Assembly: GCF_033366695.1 (NCBI RefSeq)
Contig: NZ_JAOBTQ010000001.1
Span: 8,122,001-8,186,000, forward strand
Reading direction: 5' to 3'
Length of the DNA: 64,000 nucleotides
Source of the DNA: Streptomyces sp. SCL15-4
GTDB lineage: Bacteria; Actinomycetota; Actinomycetes; Streptomycetales; Streptomycetaceae
A program made the position numbers and the translations under genes. The notes below the pieces were generated by a model. That model was not told the origin of the DNA and did no database searches. It was given only the letters and a program-made list of their open reading frames with translations. Each line of letters opens with the position of its first letter. Positions within the stretch are counted from its first letter, which is position 1. This document shows positions 17,488 to 26,637 of the stretch, piece after piece.

Positions 17488-18360
17488 TCAGTCCTGACCG
17501 GCCGCCGGCTCCGCCGGGAGGGTGTCCAGCACCGCGTCGGCCAGCTGCTTGGCCGGTGCGTCGTACCGGGCGGACAGGGTGCGGAAGACGTGCTCGGCGT
17601 GGATGGCGGGCCAGTTGGCGGGAAGGTGCTCCACGGGCAGGCGTGGATCGGAGCGGACGACCTGCAGCCAGTCGGTGTGCAGCAGGAGCTGCCGGGCCAG
17701 GTCGTCAGGGGCGGACGGCAGGGGGGCGGGGCGGTCCCACTGGTCGAGGAAGGCGCGGTAGCGCTCGGCGATGCCGGCCGTGTCGAAGGCCCGGTGCAGC
17801 AGCTGGGCGGCCTCGGTCGGTTCGGCCGCGTGCCCGCGCAGCACGTTGAGGTGGTCCTCCAGGCCGAGCCCGGCGACGACGGCGGGGACGTCCAGGTGGC
17901 CCGGCGCGATCCACAGGCCGTTCTGCAGCGGACCGAAGCCGGCCCACACCAGGCGCGAGCGCAGGTCGTGGCGCTGGCTGCGCCAGGCCTCGGGCAGCGA
18001 GAAGCCGACCAGTGTCCAGGTGCCGTCCCAGTCGCGGTTGACGGCGCCCGCGCCCCAGACGCGGTCGTGGCCGTCGCGCAGCACCTCGGTGGAGCGCGCG
18101 GTGAGCCCGAAGTACATCTTGCGGCCACGGCGGTGACGGGCCAGCAGGTCGCGTTTGACCATCCGGGTCAGCGTGGAGCGCACCGCGTCCTCGGAGACGC
18201 CGACGCGCGCGAACACGTCGATGACGCTGCCCGAGTAGACCGCGCTGCCGTGCTCCAGGACGTACAGGCCCAGGAAGCTCAGCATCAGCGTCTGCGGCCG
18301 CGCGGACGCCGCGGCCCCGTCCTCCCGGCCCGTCGAGGGCTTGGTCTCTGTCCCGGTCAC
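17488..18360 (-). CDS. PaaX-family transcriptional regulator
   Basis: 290 residues from the GTG at 18360 (a TTG at 18387 would add nine). The N-terminal winged-helix region GLYVLEHGSAVYSGSVIDVF...SEDAVRSTLTRM is the PaaX-type DNA-binding domain, and the rest (WTLVGFSLPE..., LWIAPGHLD) is the PaaX C-terminal fold. PaaX represses phenylacetate degradation using phenylacetyl-CoA, but many Streptomyces paralogues have other roles. No paa genes are in the window, so it probably controls the secreted hydrolase and MFS gene downstream. Confidence 0.85.
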   Translation of the reverse strand: MTGTETKPSTGREDGAAASARPQTLMLSFLGLYVLEHGSAVYSGSVIDVFARVGVSEDAVRSTLTRMVKRDLLARHRRGRKMYFGLTARSTEVLRDGHDRVWGAGAVNRDWDGTWTLVGFSLPEAWRSQRHDLRSRLVWAGFGPLQNGLWIAPGHLDVPAVVAGLGLEDHLNVLRGHAAEPTEAAQLLHRAFDTAGIAERYRAFLDQWDRPAPLPSAPDDLARQLLLHTDWLQVVRSDPRLPVEHLPANWPAIHAEHVFRTLSARYDAPAKQLADAVLDTLPAEPAAGQD

Positions 18361-18572
18361 GCGGCTCAGTGTAGGGCGCGGAGACAAAGCTCGGCACAGT
18401 GTTGACGGCGGTGACGTGAACGCCTAATGTCGCCCTTTGCCGGCGCATCCGCGAGCCAAGGGCCGCGCCCGCAACGGTCTCTCGGACGAGGTCGTCGTGG
18501 CCACCGGCTGCGCACCCGAGCCGACGCCACCGGCCACCAGCGGTTCCGCGGCCGGTGGTGTACGAGCCGAGG

Positions 18573-19679
18573 TCATCCGGCGGTCAGCGTGGTCCACTTC
18601 TGGTTGGCGCCGCCGGTGCAGTCCCACAGCTGGAGCTGCGTGCCGTCGGCCGTGGAGAAGCCCGGATCGTCGAGGCAGCGGCCGGAGGCGGGGTTGCGGT
18701 AGCCGCCGTTGTAGGGCTGCCAGACCTGGTTGGCGCCGCCGTGGCAGGACCAGATCTGCACCTTGGTGCCGTTTGCCGTGCCCCCGCCGGCGGCGTCGAG
18801 GCACTTGCCCATGGAGCGCAGCGTGCCGTCGGTGTAGGCGGACCAGACCTGGTTGGCGCCGCCGCCGCAGCCCCAGATCTGGACGGCGGTCCCGTCGGCA
18901 CTGTTGGCGCCGTTGACGTCCAGGCACTTGCCGGCGATGCCGGACTGCACGCGTGCCGGGGCGGGAGCGGGGTTCTTCAGCCAACCGGCGCCGTCCGCGG
19001 CCTGGATGCCGCGCTGGAAGGCGTCGGCCATCTTCTGGTAGCCCGAGTCGTTGGGGTGCAGGGCGTCGGCCAGGTCGGCCGTGGTCAGGCCGCTCATGTC
19101 GACGTACGCGACGTGTTTGCCCGCGGCCTGTTCCTCCCGTACGAGCTGGGGGACGGCCTGGTTGTACGCGGCACGGTACCGCTCCTCCGAGCCGCTGGTG
19201 GACACGACCAGCGAGGCCACGAGGACGGTGGCGTCGGGGGCGGCGGCGGTGACCTGGTCGACCAGCGACCGCAGCCGGGCGGTGGCGGTGGAGACCTGGT
19301 AGCTCTCGTTGAGGTCGTTGGTGCCGATGTGCAGCGTCACGACGTTGGGCCGGTAGCGGGTCAGTGACGCGTCGGCGAGTGCGGCGATCTGGTGGATCTT
19401 GTAGCCGGAGTGGCCTTCGGTGTCGGGGTCGGACATCGAACCGTTCCGCAACGTGCCCACGAAGTCCAGCGGATGGCCGTCCGCCGCGAGCTTGTTCCAT
19501 AACGGTCCCCGGTAACCGTTGCCCGTACTGCTTCCCACGCCCCAGGTGATGGAGTCGCCCAACGGCATGAGACGCAAGGGTGTGTTGGAGGCGGCGGAGG
19601 CAGACGACACACCTGCCGCCGTGACCCCGAGCGCGGCAGCGACGAGCGTGACCAGGGTGAGAATCCAGGACCTTCTCAT
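18573..19679 (-). CDS. Secreted SGNH/GDSL esterase with C-terminal ricin-type lectin domain
   Basis: 368 residues. A signal peptide ending near SSASA is followed by an SGNH hydrolase: LGDSITWG (block I Ser), GTNDLNES (block III) and LHPNDSGYQ (block V Asp/His). From about residue 245 a ricin-B/CBM13 beta-trefoil follows, with repeated GKCLD...QIW...NQVW units. Such enzymes deacetylate plant polysaccharides while bound to them. Codon 60 is the rare Leu codon TTA (19500-19502), so translation may depend on the bldA tRNA. The ATG at 19679 is chosen; a GTG at 19691 would add four residues. Confidence 0.88.
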   Translation of the reverse strand: MRRSWILTLVTLVAAALGVTAAGVSSASAASNTPLRLMPLGDSITWGVGSSTGNGYRGPLWNKLAADGHPLDFVGTLRNGSMSDPDTEGHSGYKIHQIAALADASLTRYRPNVVTLHIGTNDLNESYQVSTATARLRSLVDQVTAAAPDATVLVASLVVSTSGSEERYRAAYNQAVPQLVREEQAAGKHVAYVDMSGLTTADLADALHPNDSGYQKMADAFQRGIQAADGAGWLKNPAPAPARVQSGIAGKCLDVNGANSADGTAVQIWGCGGGANQVWSAYTDGTLRSMGKCLDAAGGGTANGTKVQIWSCHGGANQVWQPYNGGYRNPASGRCLDDPGFSTADGTQLQLWDCTGGANQKWTTLTAG

Positions 19680-20026
19680 ACGGACGTCCACTTCTGCGAG
19701 TGAGGGCTGAGGCGAGGAGGGGAGTCTCTTGCGCCGTGTGCGTTGTCAGGCCGCGCAGGCGCGTCGCGCCTGGAGACGGTGGGTGTGGTCGCCGCCGGAT
19801 CGGCCCTTGGGTTCGCGATATCGAACATGGATTGACCCATCGACCAACCTGGATGATAGAGGGCCGACGGATCTCGTCAATCCTCCTCGCAGGATTCGTC
19901 ACTTACGCCGAAACATTCGCAGGCTCGGCTGTCGCGTCTCTCCTGACCCTTTGACGGGATGGCGCAGTTCGGCGCGCATGCGCAGCCTTCACCGGCTGGA
20001 CGGCGGAGCCGGGAGGCCGGACGGTG

Positions 20027-20054
20027 TTGACATGTTCGGAGGTCTCTCTAGTAT
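20027..20054 (+). promoter_or_regulatory. Candidate promoter of the GH27-GH43-esterase unit
   Basis: A perfect TTGACA at 20027-20032, a 16-nt spacer and TAGTAT at 20049-20054 lie about 140 nt before the GH27 start. This is the best sigma-70-like promoter noted in the window. The wider gap 19680-20193 holds no gene. Confidence 0.6.
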
Positions 20055-20110
20055 CCGTGAGGCCCGACTTTCCGAATGCTGTTCGAAATTGCGAACCTTC
20101 GAAAAACTTA

Positions 20111-20128
20111 ATGTCATGAGCCTGACAT
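20111..20128 (+). promoter_or_regulatory. Perfect inverted repeat downstream of the GH27 promoter
   Basis: ATGTCA-6 nt-TGACAT lies between the promoter and the start codon, and TTCGAA motifs occur at about 20080 and 20098. Its position fits a repressor operator for the polysaccharide genes. The regulator is not in the window. Confidence 0.45.
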
Positions 20129-20193
20129 CCTGCGCGTCACACCGCGCGCCCTCTCGTTCATGACGTGATGTCCTCCCGGGAAAGGAGTCCCTG

Positions 20194-21840
20194 GTGCCCA
20201 GACAACCAGGCGGACGACTGCTGCGCCTCCTCGCGACCGCCGTGCTGACGGTCACCGCGTCCCTCACGGCCGCCTCTCACTCCACCGCCTCGGCCGCGCC
20301 GGGCAGCCCGGCGCTCACCCCGCCGCTGGGCTGGAACAGCTGGAACAGCTTCGGATGCGGAGTCACCGAGACCCAGGTCCGTCAGGCCGCCGACGCCATG
20401 GTGTCCTCGGGCATGCGAGACGCCGGCTACCGGTATGTGGTGGTCGACGACTGCTGGTTCGATCCGCAGCGGGACGCGGCGGGCAACCTGCGGGCCAACC
20501 CGACCAAGTTCCCCAGCGGCATGAAGGCGCTCGGAGACTACATCCACGGCAAGGGACTGAAGTTCGGCATCTACCAGGTGCCGGGCGAGCGCACCTGCGC
20601 GCAGGCCACGGGCGGCTACCCGGGGTCCACGGGCAGCAAGGGGCACGAGGCCCAGGACGCCGCCGCGTTCGCCTCGTGGGGCGTCGACTACCTGAAGTAC
20701 GACTGGTGTTCCTCCAGCGGTACGCGTGACGAGCAGGTCGCACGGTTCACCCTGATGCGCGACGCCCTGCGCGCCACCGGACGGCCGATCGTCTACAGCA
20801 TCAACCCCAACAGCCTGCACGCCATCACCGGCTCCACCTACAACTGGGGTGAGGTCGCCGACCTGTGGCGGACGACCGAGGACCTGCTCGACATCTGGCA
20901 GAACGGCAACACCAACAGCTATCCGATGGGCGTCGGCAACGTCCTGGACGTCACCGCGCCGCTGGCGGCGCAGTCGGGCCCGGGACACTGGAACGACCCC
21001 GACATGCTGGTCGTCGGCCGCCCGGGCCTGTCACTGACCGAGTCCCGCTCCCACTTCGCCCTGTGGGCCCTGCTGGGTGCGCCGCTCATGGCCGGCAACG
21101 ACATCCGCACCATGTCCGCCGACGTGAGTGCCATCCTGCGCAATCCGCGTCTGCTGGCGGTGAACCAGGATCCGCTGGGCGCGGGAGGGCGCAGGGTGCG
21201 CGACGACGGTGCCACCGAGGTGTTCGCCAAGCCGCTCTCGGACGGTTCGGTCGCGGTGGGCCTGTTCAACAGGGGAGCGGGCGCCGCGACGGTGACCACT
21301 TCGGCCGCGCAAGTGGGCCTGTCCGGCGGGCCGTTCACCCTCACGGACCTGTGGACCGGCGGTACGTCGAGCACGACCGGGCAGATCTCGGCGAACGTCC
21401 CCGCGCACGGCGTGGCCGTGTTCCGGGTGACCGGCGGCACTCCGCTGGCCGCCACCACCTCGCGTCTGCGGGGCAACGCGTCCGGCCGCTGCGCGGACGT
21501 GGACAACGCCTCCACCGCCGCCGGTGCCACGGTACTGCTCTGGGACTGCCACACCGCCGCCAACCAGCAGTGGACCACCTGGGCCGGTGGCGAGATCCGC
21601 GTCTACGGCGACAAGTGCCTGGACGCCTACGACCAGGGCACCGCCAACGGCACCCGTGTCGTCACCTGGCCCTGCAACGGCCAGGACAACCAGAAGTGGA
21701 CCCTCGGCTCCGACGGATCGATCCGCAACGTCCACGCCGGACTGTGCCTCGACGCGGACCGGTCCGGCACTGCCAACGGCACCCCGCTGGTCCTGTGGAC
21801 CTGCAACGGCCAGGCCGGCCAGAAGTGGTCCCGCCCATGA
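20194..21840 (+). CDS. Secreted GH27 alpha-galactosidase with ricin-type lectin domain
   Basis: 548 residues. After a signal peptide the GH27 barrel begins with LTPPLGWNSWNSFGC, carries the nucleophile Asp in LKYDWC and the acid/base Asp in GHWNDPDML, and ends with a beta-sandwich domain near residue 400. The last about 125 residues form a CBM13 lectin with GRCADVDN, QQWTTW and similar repeats. GH27 enzymes release terminal alpha-galactose (or, in some bacteria, beta-L-arabinopyranose) from plant polymers. GTG at 20194 follows AAAGGAG. It is first in a run with GH43 and an esterase, spacing 58 and 41 nt. Confidence 0.93.
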   Translation: MPRQPGGRLLRLLATAVLTVTASLTAASHSTASAAPGSPALTPPLGWNSWNSFGCGVTETQVRQAADAMVSSGMRDAGYRYVVVDDCWFDPQRDAAGNLRANPTKFPSGMKALGDYIHGKGLKFGIYQVPGERTCAQATGGYPGSTGSKGHEAQDAAAFASWGVDYLKYDWCSSSGTRDEQVARFTLMRDALRATGRPIVYSINPNSLHAITGSTYNWGEVADLWRTTEDLLDIWQNGNTNSYPMGVGNVLDVTAPLAAQSGPGHWNDPDMLVVGRPGLSLTESRSHFALWALLGAPLMAGNDIRTMSADVSAILRNPRLLAVNQDPLGAGGRRVRDDGATEVFAKPLSDGSVAVGLFNRGAGAATVTTSAAQVGLSGGPFTLTDLWTGGTSSTTGQISANVPAHGVAVFRVTGGTPLAATTSRLRGNASGRCADVDNASTAAGATVLLWDCHTAANQQWTTWAGGEIRVYGDKCLDAYDQGTANGTRVVTWPCNGQDNQKWTLGSDGSIRNVHAGLCLDADRSGTANGTPLVLWTCNGQAGQKWSRP

Positions 21841-21898
21841 GGGACATCGCGCACCGGCCGGCAGCTCATCCATCCGCCGACGTCCCGAGGAGGCCACG

Positions 21899-23317
21899 AT
21901 GACGATCGCACTCCGGCGGTCGTCCGCCACCGGCACGAGGCTCGGCCGGGCGGTCGCCTGGACCGTGAGTCTCCTGCTGGCGTTCGCCGTCGTCCCCGCC
22001 GCGGTGGGGCCCACGGCGGCCAGGGCCGACAACCCGATCGTGCAGCACGTCTACACCGCGGACCCGGCCCCGCTGGTCCATGACGGACGGGTCTACCTCT
22101 ACACCGGGCACGACGAGGACGGCTCCACCTACTACACCATGAAGGACTGGCGTGTGTGGTCCTCCGCCGACATGGTCAACTGGACCGACCACGGCTCACC
22201 GCTCAGCCTGGCCACCTTCAGCTGGGCGTCCGCCGACGCCTGGGCGGGCCAGGCCGTGCAGCGCAACGGCCGGTTCTACTGGTACGTGCCGGTGAAGAAT
22301 CGGGCCACCGGCCGGATGGCCATCGGCGTGGCGGTGTCGGACCGCCCCACCGGCCCCTTCCGGGACGCCCTCGGCCATCCGCTGGTGGAGAACGGCGAGA
22401 TCGACCCGACCGTCTTCATCGACGACGACGGCCAGGCCTATCTGTACTGGGGCAACCCGAATCTGTGGTACGTCAAGCTCAACGCCGACATGACCTCCTA
22501 CTCGGGCGGCCCCACCCGTATCCCGCTCACCACCGCGGGGTTCGGCACCCGCACCGGCGATCCCAACCGTCCCACGCTGTACGAGGAGGGACCCTGGGTC
22601 TACAAGCGCAACGGTCTGTATTACCTGGTGTTCGCGGCCAAGTGCTGCTCGGAGTTCATCGCCTACTCCACGGCGCCCGGTCCGACCGGGCCCTGGACCT
22701 ACCGCGGGACGGTCATGCCCACCCAGGGCAGCAGCTTCACCAACCATCCCGGGATCGTGGACTTCAAGGGCAATTCGTACTTCTTCTACCACAATGGCGC
22801 GCTGCCGGGCGGCGGCGGCTTCACCCGCTCGGTCGCGGTGGAGCGGTTCTCCTACAACGCCGACGGCACGATCCCGACGATCGGGATGACGAACACCGGC
22901 GCACCGCAGGTCGGCACGCTCGACCCGTACGTACGCCAGGAGGCCGAGACGATCGCCTGGGGGTCCGGGATCGAGACGGAACCGGCCGGCGACGGCGGAA
23001 GGGATGTCGGCTGGATCGACAACGGCGACTACCTCAAGGTCAAGGGCGTGGCCTTCGGGCCGGGCGCGTCCTCCTTCACCGCGCGCGTGGCCTCGGGCAG
23101 CGGCGGCGGCACCGTCGAACTGCGGCTGGGCTCCCCGAGCGGGACGCTCGTGGGCCGGTGCGCCGTGCCCCCCACCGGTGGCTGGCAGGTCTGGACGTCG
23201 GTGACCTGCCCGGTCAGCGGCGCCACGGGAACCCAGGACCTCTACCTGCGGTTCACCGGCGGCAGCGGCTACCTGTTCAACGTCGACTGGTGGCAGTTCA
23301 CCCCTGCCACGTCCTGA
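21899..23317 (+). CDS. Secreted GH43 glycosidase with CBM6-type module
   Basis: 472 residues with a signal peptide ending near AARA. The five-bladed propeller of GH43 is shown by the general base Asp in YTADPAPLVHDG, the pKa-modulating Asp in GEIDPTVFID and the acid Glu in LYEEGPWVYK. From about residue 345 a CBM6-like beta-sandwich follows (RQEAETIAWGSGIE ... WIDNGDYLKV). Likely activity: arabinofuranosidase or beta-xylosidase on arabinoxylan. Start ATG at 21899, GGAGG 6 nt upstream. Co-transcribed with the GH27 gene. Confidence 0.92.
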   Translation: MTIALRRSSATGTRLGRAVAWTVSLLLAFAVVPAAVGPTAARADNPIVQHVYTADPAPLVHDGRVYLYTGHDEDGSTYYTMKDWRVWSSADMVNWTDHGSPLSLATFSWASADAWAGQAVQRNGRFYWYVPVKNRATGRMAIGVAVSDRPTGPFRDALGHPLVENGEIDPTVFIDDDGQAYLYWGNPNLWYVKLNADMTSYSGGPTRIPLTTAGFGTRTGDPNRPTLYEEGPWVYKRNGLYYLVFAAKCCSEFIAYSTAPGPTGPWTYRGTVMPTQGSSFTNHPGIVDFKGNSYFFYHNGALPGGGGFTRSVAVERFSYNADGTIPTIGMTNTGAPQVGTLDPYVRQEAETIAWGSGIETEPAGDGGRDVGWIDNGDYLKVKGVAFGPGASSFTARVASGSGGGTVELRLGSPSGTLVGRCAVPPTGGWQVWTSVTCPVSGATGTQDLYLRFTGGSGYLFNVDWWQFTPATS

Positions 23318-23358
23318 CCCGGCACAAGGAGATGCCCGAACGGAAGGTGAGGTGCACG

Positions 23359-24624
23359 ATGACAAGGACGAGGTCCCTCTTGTGGCCCGCCCTGGTCGCG
23401 GTACTGCTGGTCCTCGGCATGGGCGGCACGGCACCGGGCCGCGCCGCCGCCGCACCCGCCGGCGCCGCTGCCGCGAGTCCCGGATGCGGCAAGGCCCCGA
23501 CGCTGACGAGCGGTACGTACACGATCCAGAGCAGTGGCAAGAACCGCAGCTTCATCCTGCGGATCCCCGACGGCTACGACCGCAACCGCGCCTACCGGCT
23601 GGTCTTCGGATTCCACTGGCTGGGCGGCACCTCCACCGACGTCGCCACCGGCCGCACCGTGGACACAGGAACCTGGGCCTACTACGGGCTCCAGCGGCTG
23701 GCGGACAACAGCGCCGTCTTCGTCGCGCCCCAGGGGCTCGGCAACGGCTGGGCCAACAACGGCGGGGAGGACATCACCTTCGTCGACGACATGATCAGGC
23801 GGATCGAGGCGGACTTGTGCGTCGACCAGACGCAGCGCTTCGCTCTGGGGTTCAGTTACGGTGCCGCCATGTCGTACTCGCTCGCGTGTTCCCGCGCGAC
23901 GGTCTTCCGCGCGGTCGCGGTGCAGAGCGGCGGGGTGCTCAGCGGATGTGACGACGGCACCCGGCCCATCGCCTACCTCGGCGTGCACGGTCTGAGGGAC
24001 AGCGTCCTCGGCATCTCCGGCGGCCGGGCGATGCGGGACAGGTTCGTCAGGAACAACGGCTGCACCCCGCAGAACCCGCCCGAGCCGGCCCAGGGCAGCC
24101 TGACGCACCGGATCACCGCCTACTCGGGCTGTTCGGCCGGCCATCCGGTCGTCTGGGCCGCGTTCGACGAAGGGCACATCGCCGCTCCGCAGGACGGGGC
24201 CCCGGGCGACAGCGGGCCCAGGACCTGGCTGCCGCAGGAGGTCTGGAAGTTCTTCACGCAGTTCCAGCCGACCACACCGTCCCCGGGCACGGCGACCTGC
24301 CAGGTCACCGGCGCCGTGAACGCGTGGAACACCGGCCTGACCGCGAACCTCACCATCACCAACACCGGCACGACCGCGATCGACGGCTGGTCCCTCGCCT
24401 TCACCCTGCCCGAGGGCCAGACCATCACCTCCGGCTGGAACGCGGACTACTCGCCCGCAGCCGGCCGGGTGACGGCCAGGAACGCCTCCCACAACGCCAC
24501 CATCGCTCCCGGCGCCTCGGTCGACATCGGCTTCCAGGCCACCCACAGCGGCGATACCGCAGGTCCGGGCTCCTACGCCCTCAACGGCACAGCCTGCGCG
24601 GCCGCCGGGAGCGCGCCGATGTGA
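23359..24624 (+). CDS. Secreted CE1-like feruloyl/acetyl esterase with CBM2
   Basis: 421 residues. Signal peptide, then a polyhydroxybutyrate-depolymerase/feruloyl-esterase fold: YRLVFGFHWLGGT in the oxyanion region, nucleophile in GFSYGAAM, an Asp near HGLRDSV and His in FDEGHIAAP. After a short linker the last about 105 residues form a cellulose-binding CBM2 (CQVTGAVNAWNTGLTANLTI, TSGWNADY). It would remove ferulate or acetate side groups from cell-wall polymers, helping the GH43 and GH27 neighbours. ATG at 23359 follows AGGTGAGG. Confidence 0.88.
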   Translation: MTRTRSLLWPALVAVLLVLGMGGTAPGRAAAAPAGAAAASPGCGKAPTLTSGTYTIQSSGKNRSFILRIPDGYDRNRAYRLVFGFHWLGGTSTDVATGRTVDTGTWAYYGLQRLADNSAVFVAPQGLGNGWANNGGEDITFVDDMIRRIEADLCVDQTQRFALGFSYGAAMSYSLACSRATVFRAVAVQSGGVLSGCDDGTRPIAYLGVHGLRDSVLGISGGRAMRDRFVRNNGCTPQNPPEPAQGSLTHRITAYSGCSAGHPVVWAAFDEGHIAAPQDGAPGDSGPRTWLPQEVWKFFTQFQPTTPSPGTATCQVTGAVNAWNTGLTANLTITNTGTTAIDGWSLAFTLPEGQTITSGWNADYSPAAGRVTARNASHNATIAPGASVDIGFQATHSGDTAGPGSYALNGTACAAAGSAPM

Positions 24625-24668
24625 CCGCAAGGGCCACGGATCGCCGACCGGTGAACTCCGGCCGCCGT

Positions 24669-24717
24669 GACGCCGTCACCTCCGGGCCGGAGAGAACGGT
24701 CCGGGGGTGACGGCGTC
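24669..24717. terminator. Bidirectional terminator between convergent genes
   Basis: A 12-bp perfect outer stem (24669-24680 with 24706-24717) extends inward with a CCGGGCC/GGTCCGG stem containing one G-U pair. It lies between the esterase and the FAD oxidoreductase stops and can serve both strands. Confidence 0.8.
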
Positions 24718-24837
24718 GAGGTGCCGTCGGCCACGGGCGCCCACGTGCTTCCGAAGGCGGCCGCACGCACAGCCGCTGACGACGCGCTCCTCCATCGCGG
24801 CGCACCGCGCACGGGCCGGCCGCGGCGGCCTTCCCGT

Positions 24838-26637
24838 TCATCCCAGGTCGAAGGTGTTGGGCAGGCCGAGCCGGTAGCGCACCTCGTCGACGCGCTTGAG
24901 GGGCTCCAGCTCCTGGGGGCGGTACAGCTCCCAGATCCGGCACCGTTCGGCCTCCGAGCCGTCCCGGTTGAGCAGCGCGTTGACGGCCCGTCGCGCCGAC
25001 TCGTTGGCGCCTTCCATCGTCGCCAGGTCCACGTCGGTGCGGACGTAGTCCCCGGCGAGGAAGAAGTTCGGCACGGCGGTCCTCGCCGACGGGCGGTTGT
25101 ACAGCGTGCCCGCGGGATGGATGAGGAGCGGCTCCCGGTTCTGCGGATCGGGGCCGCCGAGCCCCGTCACAGCCGGGTCCATGAACCAGGCGATCCGGTC
25201 GGTGTCCGTGAGCGTCGTCTTGCCGGAGTCGTTCAGGGCGCCCTTCAACTGCGCCCAGCACTCCTCGACGATCTCCTCGCGCGTGCACTCACGGGCCGTC
25301 TTGCCGTACAGGATCCCCGGCTTGTCCCACTCCGAGACGATCGCCGACAGGCAGTCGCGGGCGCGGCCGTCGCCGTAGTCCTCCGGGAAGTTCCGCACGT
25401 CCCAGAACTGCGCCTGCCCGATCCCGGTCACCGACCACGGCGAGTCGAGGCAGTTGATGTGCCCGTGGACGACGGGCGTCGGTGTGCGCAGATAGAACTG
25501 CACACCGGTCATCCAGTCCGTCTGCAACGCGTCGCACCGGGCGAGCTGCGGGTCGGCCGCGCGCAGCGCGGCACCCCAGGTGCGCCGGGCGTGCTCGACG
25601 GGCATGGCGGAGACGTAGTGGTCGGCGGTGACGGTGCGTTCGTCGCTCCCGTCACGGGCCGAGACCCTCACCCCGGTGACGCGCCCACCGTCGTACAGCA
25701 CCTCCCGCACCTGCGTGCCGAGGACGAACCGGACGCCCAGCGAGCGCAGGTGCGCGGACCAGGGATCGATCCACGCCTCGCTCGTCGGTGCGTTGAGGAC
25801 CCGGTCGATGTCCGCGTCACCGTCCATGCCGCGGCCGAGCAAGCCCCACAGCAGCAGCGCCTCGATGATGACGCGGCCGACGGTGCGGGTGGAGGCGACC
25901 TCGGCGCGGGTGGCGACGAGGTTGCGGGTCTGTCCGATGCCGAGGAGCGTGCGGTACTCCTCGCTCATCCGCTCGGCGCGGATGAAGTGCCACCAGGGAG
26001 TCTTCTCCCACTGGTCCTCGCGACGCGCGTCGCAGCTGGTGAGGTGGACGAGGACACGGCCGGCGAAGTAGGCGGCCTCGTGCGCGGGCAGTCGGCCGCC
26101 CAGGTCGAGGACGGAGAGGATCTGGTCGCGGATCCACGACGGGGTGATGTCGCCGGGCGCGGGCGGAGTGGTGAGCCGTCGCAACGGGAAGTGCAGGTCC
26201 GGGCGGCCGCCCTCCCGGGCGAACAGTGCCTCGGTGCCGTTGCGGAGGTTGTCGTGGACGCCGTTCGCGTTGCCGGGGAAGGGGATGCGGCGCATGCTGT
26301 CCGGAAGGTTCCGGTAGAAGCCCGGGAAGAAGCGGAAACCGTGTTCCCCGGGCAGGGGTCTGCGGCCGCCGGTGCCGGTTCCCGGTACGTCCATCGAGCG
26401 CGCCTTGCCGCCGAGCACGTCGTAGTACTCGTAGACGGTGACGGCGTAGCCGCGTTCGGCGAGTTCATGGGCGGCACTGAGTCCGGCGACGCCGCCGCCG
26501 AGGACGGCGACGTGCTTGCCGGTGGCGGCAGCCGCGGCGGCACGGGCGGCACCCGGTGACAAGGCGAGGGCGCCCACCGTGCCTCCGGCACCGGCGAGGA
26601 ACCGTCTGCGGGTCGTTCCCTGGTCTTCTGTTGTCAT
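24838..26637 (-). CDS. Tat-exported FAD-dependent amine oxidase/phytoene desaturase-like oxidoreductase
   Basis: 599 residues. The start TTEDQGTTRRRFLAGAGG is a twin-arginine signal. It is followed by the Rossmann FAD motif LGGGVAGLSAAHELAERGYA and the early motif EYYDVLGGKA. The C-terminal flavin motif is NFFLAGDYV...TMEGANESARRA. The layout is that of hydroxysqualene dehydroxylase (HpnE) and carotenoid desaturase-like oxidases, but an exported form acts outside or at the membrane, so a cytoplasmic isoprenoid role is unlikely. The gene stands alone between convergent and divergent neighbours. Confidence 0.85.
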   Translation of the reverse strand: MTTEDQGTTRRRFLAGAGGTVGALALSPGAARAAAAAATGKHVAVLGGGVAGLSAAHELAERGYAVTVYEYYDVLGGKARSMDVPGTGTGGRRPLPGEHGFRFFPGFYRNLPDSMRRIPFPGNANGVHDNLRNGTEALFAREGGRPDLHFPLRRLTTPPAPGDITPSWIRDQILSVLDLGGRLPAHEAAYFAGRVLVHLTSCDARREDQWEKTPWWHFIRAERMSEEYRTLLGIGQTRNLVATRAEVASTRTVGRVIIEALLLWGLLGRGMDGDADIDRVLNAPTSEAWIDPWSAHLRSLGVRFVLGTQVREVLYDGGRVTGVRVSARDGSDERTVTADHYVSAMPVEHARRTWGAALRAADPQLARCDALQTDWMTGVQFYLRTPTPVVHGHINCLDSPWSVTGIGQAQFWDVRNFPEDYGDGRARDCLSAIVSEWDKPGILYGKTARECTREEIVEECWAQLKGALNDSGKTTLTDTDRIAWFMDPAVTGLGGPDPQNREPLLIHPAGTLYNRPSARTAVPNFFLAGDYVRTDVDLATMEGANESARRAVNALLNRDGSEAERCRIWELYRPQELEPLKRVDEVRYRLGLPNTFDLG

